From JAJRVH01 sp964505995 (GTDB taxonomy: Bacteria; Pseudomonadota; Zetaproteobacteria; Mariprofundales; Mariprofundaceae): DNA of 6,546 bases. Below are positions 5,916-6,546 of the stretch, piece by piece (the stretch's first letter is position 1; every line of letters starts with the position of its first letter). The translations under genes and the position numbers were made by a program. Under the pieces are notes generated by a model. That model was not told the DNA's origin. It did not search any database and was given only the letters and a program-made list of their open reading frames with translations. Location of the stretch: NCBI GenBank assembly GCA_964505995.1, contig CAZDLB010000098.1, forward strand, positions 1 to 6,546, read 5' to 3'.

Positions 5916-6473
5916 ATGTATCAAAGAATGAAACGCACGGGCATCAGCCTCGGCATGGCAGCAATCACCGCGGCATTGCTGCTGGCGCTGGGTCCCGATA
6001 TCCATGCCAGCATCAAGGCCGGCGACATCACCGGCGGCAAGAAGGCGCCGCATGTCAACATCGCCGTGTTTCACAAGCTGCACGGACATGACGACTTCAG
6101 TTATCCGAAAGAAGTTGCCTCGGGTAACATCCTTGAAGCGATGCAGGGCAAGGCGCAGTTCATCTTTCTGAATCATACATCGGGGCTGAAGGATGGCGAC
6201 GTCATCTCGGTGGCGACCGACGTGCTGCGGGATCAGGCCGGAGATTTCGAGGATTTCGGCATCGATTGCCAGATGACCGTGCATCTCAAGGGCAATGCCG
6301 TGCTTTCCGGCATCTGCCAGATCCTGATGCTGGATCAGGATGGGCGCGAGATCGAGCACCGGGCCATCGTCAAGCCGACGACGCTTGCATCGGGCAAGGG
6401 CTGGGTGCTGATCTATGATGATGAAGAGGATGGCATCGCCATCTATGCCGATAAGAATGTTGGCCTGGAATAA
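5916..6473 (+). CDS. Exported acidic protein B2, paralogue of B1, unknown function
   Basis: No named family recognised. The 185-aa precursor has a signal peptide (MYQRMKR, hydrophobic core about 8-26) with likely cleavage after A31 (GPDIHA, then SIKAGD). The mature chain matches B1 along its full length, with one 2-residue gap near residue 125. A 23-residue block (35-57, from AGDITGG to FHKLHG) is completely identical. Conserved C118, C134 and H46, H53, H56, H87, H123, H148 correspond to those in B1. The acidic tail DDEEDGIAIYADKNVGLE is also shared. ATG 5916 is preferred because AAGGGGG (5904-5910) lies 5 nt upstream. ATG 5898, overlapping the H3 stop as ATGA, is an in-frame alternative adding six residues. 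It is the last gene before the terminator. Periplasmic or secreted location is inferred. Confidence 0.85.
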   Translation: MYQRMKRTGISLGMAAITAALLLALGPDIHASIKAGDITGGKKAPHVNIAVFHKLHGHDDFSYPKEVASGNILEAMQGKAQFIFLNHTSGLKDGDVISVATDVLRDQAGDFEDFGIDCQMTVHLKGNAVLSGICQILMLDQDGREIEHRAIVKPTTLASGKGWVLIYDDEEDGIAIYADKNVGLE

Positions 6474-6506
6474 TATCGTCTGACTTTCGCATATGACTTC
6501 GGGAAG

Positions 6507-6535
6507 AGCCACCGGTGTTGACCGGTGGCTTTTTT
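6507..6535 (+). terminator. Intrinsic terminator of the exported-protein cluster
   Basis: A perfect 10-bp stem (AGCCACCGGT at 6507-6516, ACCGGTGGCT at 6521-6530) with a GTTG loop is followed by a T-run. It lies 33 nt after the B2 stop. Flanking GGGAAG (6501-6506) and CTTCCC (6536-6541) could extend the pairing. No T-run is present on the other strand, so it should act rightward only. Confidence 0.93.
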
Positions 6536-6546
6536 CTTCCCGCATT

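Noticed and set aside
5027..6545. Two minus-strand open frames of about 222 and 224 codons opposite B1 and B2 that resemble each other
   Set aside because: Their mutual similarity follows from B1 and B2 being paralogues. The plus-strand frames have signal peptides, ribosome sites and only silent changes in the conserved block, so the sense strand is the coding one.
1..6546. CRISPR arrays, tRNA or rRNA genes, insertion sequences or phage genes
   Set aside because: No regularly spaced repeats, RNA-gene-like sequence, transposase motifs or terminal inverted repeats were seen on either strand.

Overview
The window looks like chromosomal DNA of a moderately GC-rich Gram-negative bacterium, most likely a proteobacterium. 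The reasons are Sec-type signal peptides on small periplasmic-type proteins, a bacterial tRNA adenosine deaminase, a DppBC/OppBC-type permease pair, Shine-Dalgarno-led starts and tight operons. Nothing in the sequence fixes a genus. I see no tRNA, rRNA, CRISPR array, transposase or phage gene. LEFT PART (1-4185, minus strand): five genes are read right to left. They are a short type I signal peptidase, two ABC-transporter inner-membrane subunits of the DppB/OppB and DppC/OppC families, the tRNA A34 deaminase tadA, and an SLC13/DASS-type sodium:anion symporter whose C-terminus runs off the window start. The last four form a tightly coupled run: ATGA overlap between the two permeases, a 2-nt gap to tadA, GTGA overlap into the symporter. 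The permease genes have no ATPase or substrate-binding-protein gene beside them here, so their partners must be encoded elsewhere. A 113-bp divergent intergenic region (4186-4298) separates this half from the other; it holds a good sigma70-like promoter for the plus strand. RIGHT PART (4299-6473, plus strand): five consecutive small genes encode exported proteins of two repeated kinds that I do not recognise as any named family. Three are short helical proteins sharing an AG[M/I]xxxD[I/V][D/E]R motif (107, 77 and 112 aa; called H1, H2, H3 here). Two are larger, acidic, probably beta-rich proteins (188 and 185 aa; B1, B2) that are about two-thirds identical to each other. The order is H1 - H2 - B1 - H3 - B2, which reads as a lead gene followed by two H-B cassettes produced by duplication. 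B1 and H3 overlap at ATGA, H3 and B2 are adjacent, and the set ends in a clear intrinsic terminator (6507-6535). The 117-bp gap between H1 and H2 carries a perfect inverted repeat and competing hairpins just before the H2 ribosome binding site, so H2-B1-H3-B2 may have its own control. HOW THE GENES MAY WORK TOGETHER: the five plus-strand proteins probably leave the cytoplasm by Sec and act in the periplasm or outside the cell. Their co-transcription, paired duplication and opposite charge suggest that H and B proteins work in pairs, but their function is unknown. The divergently encoded signal peptidase could process them, which is inference only.
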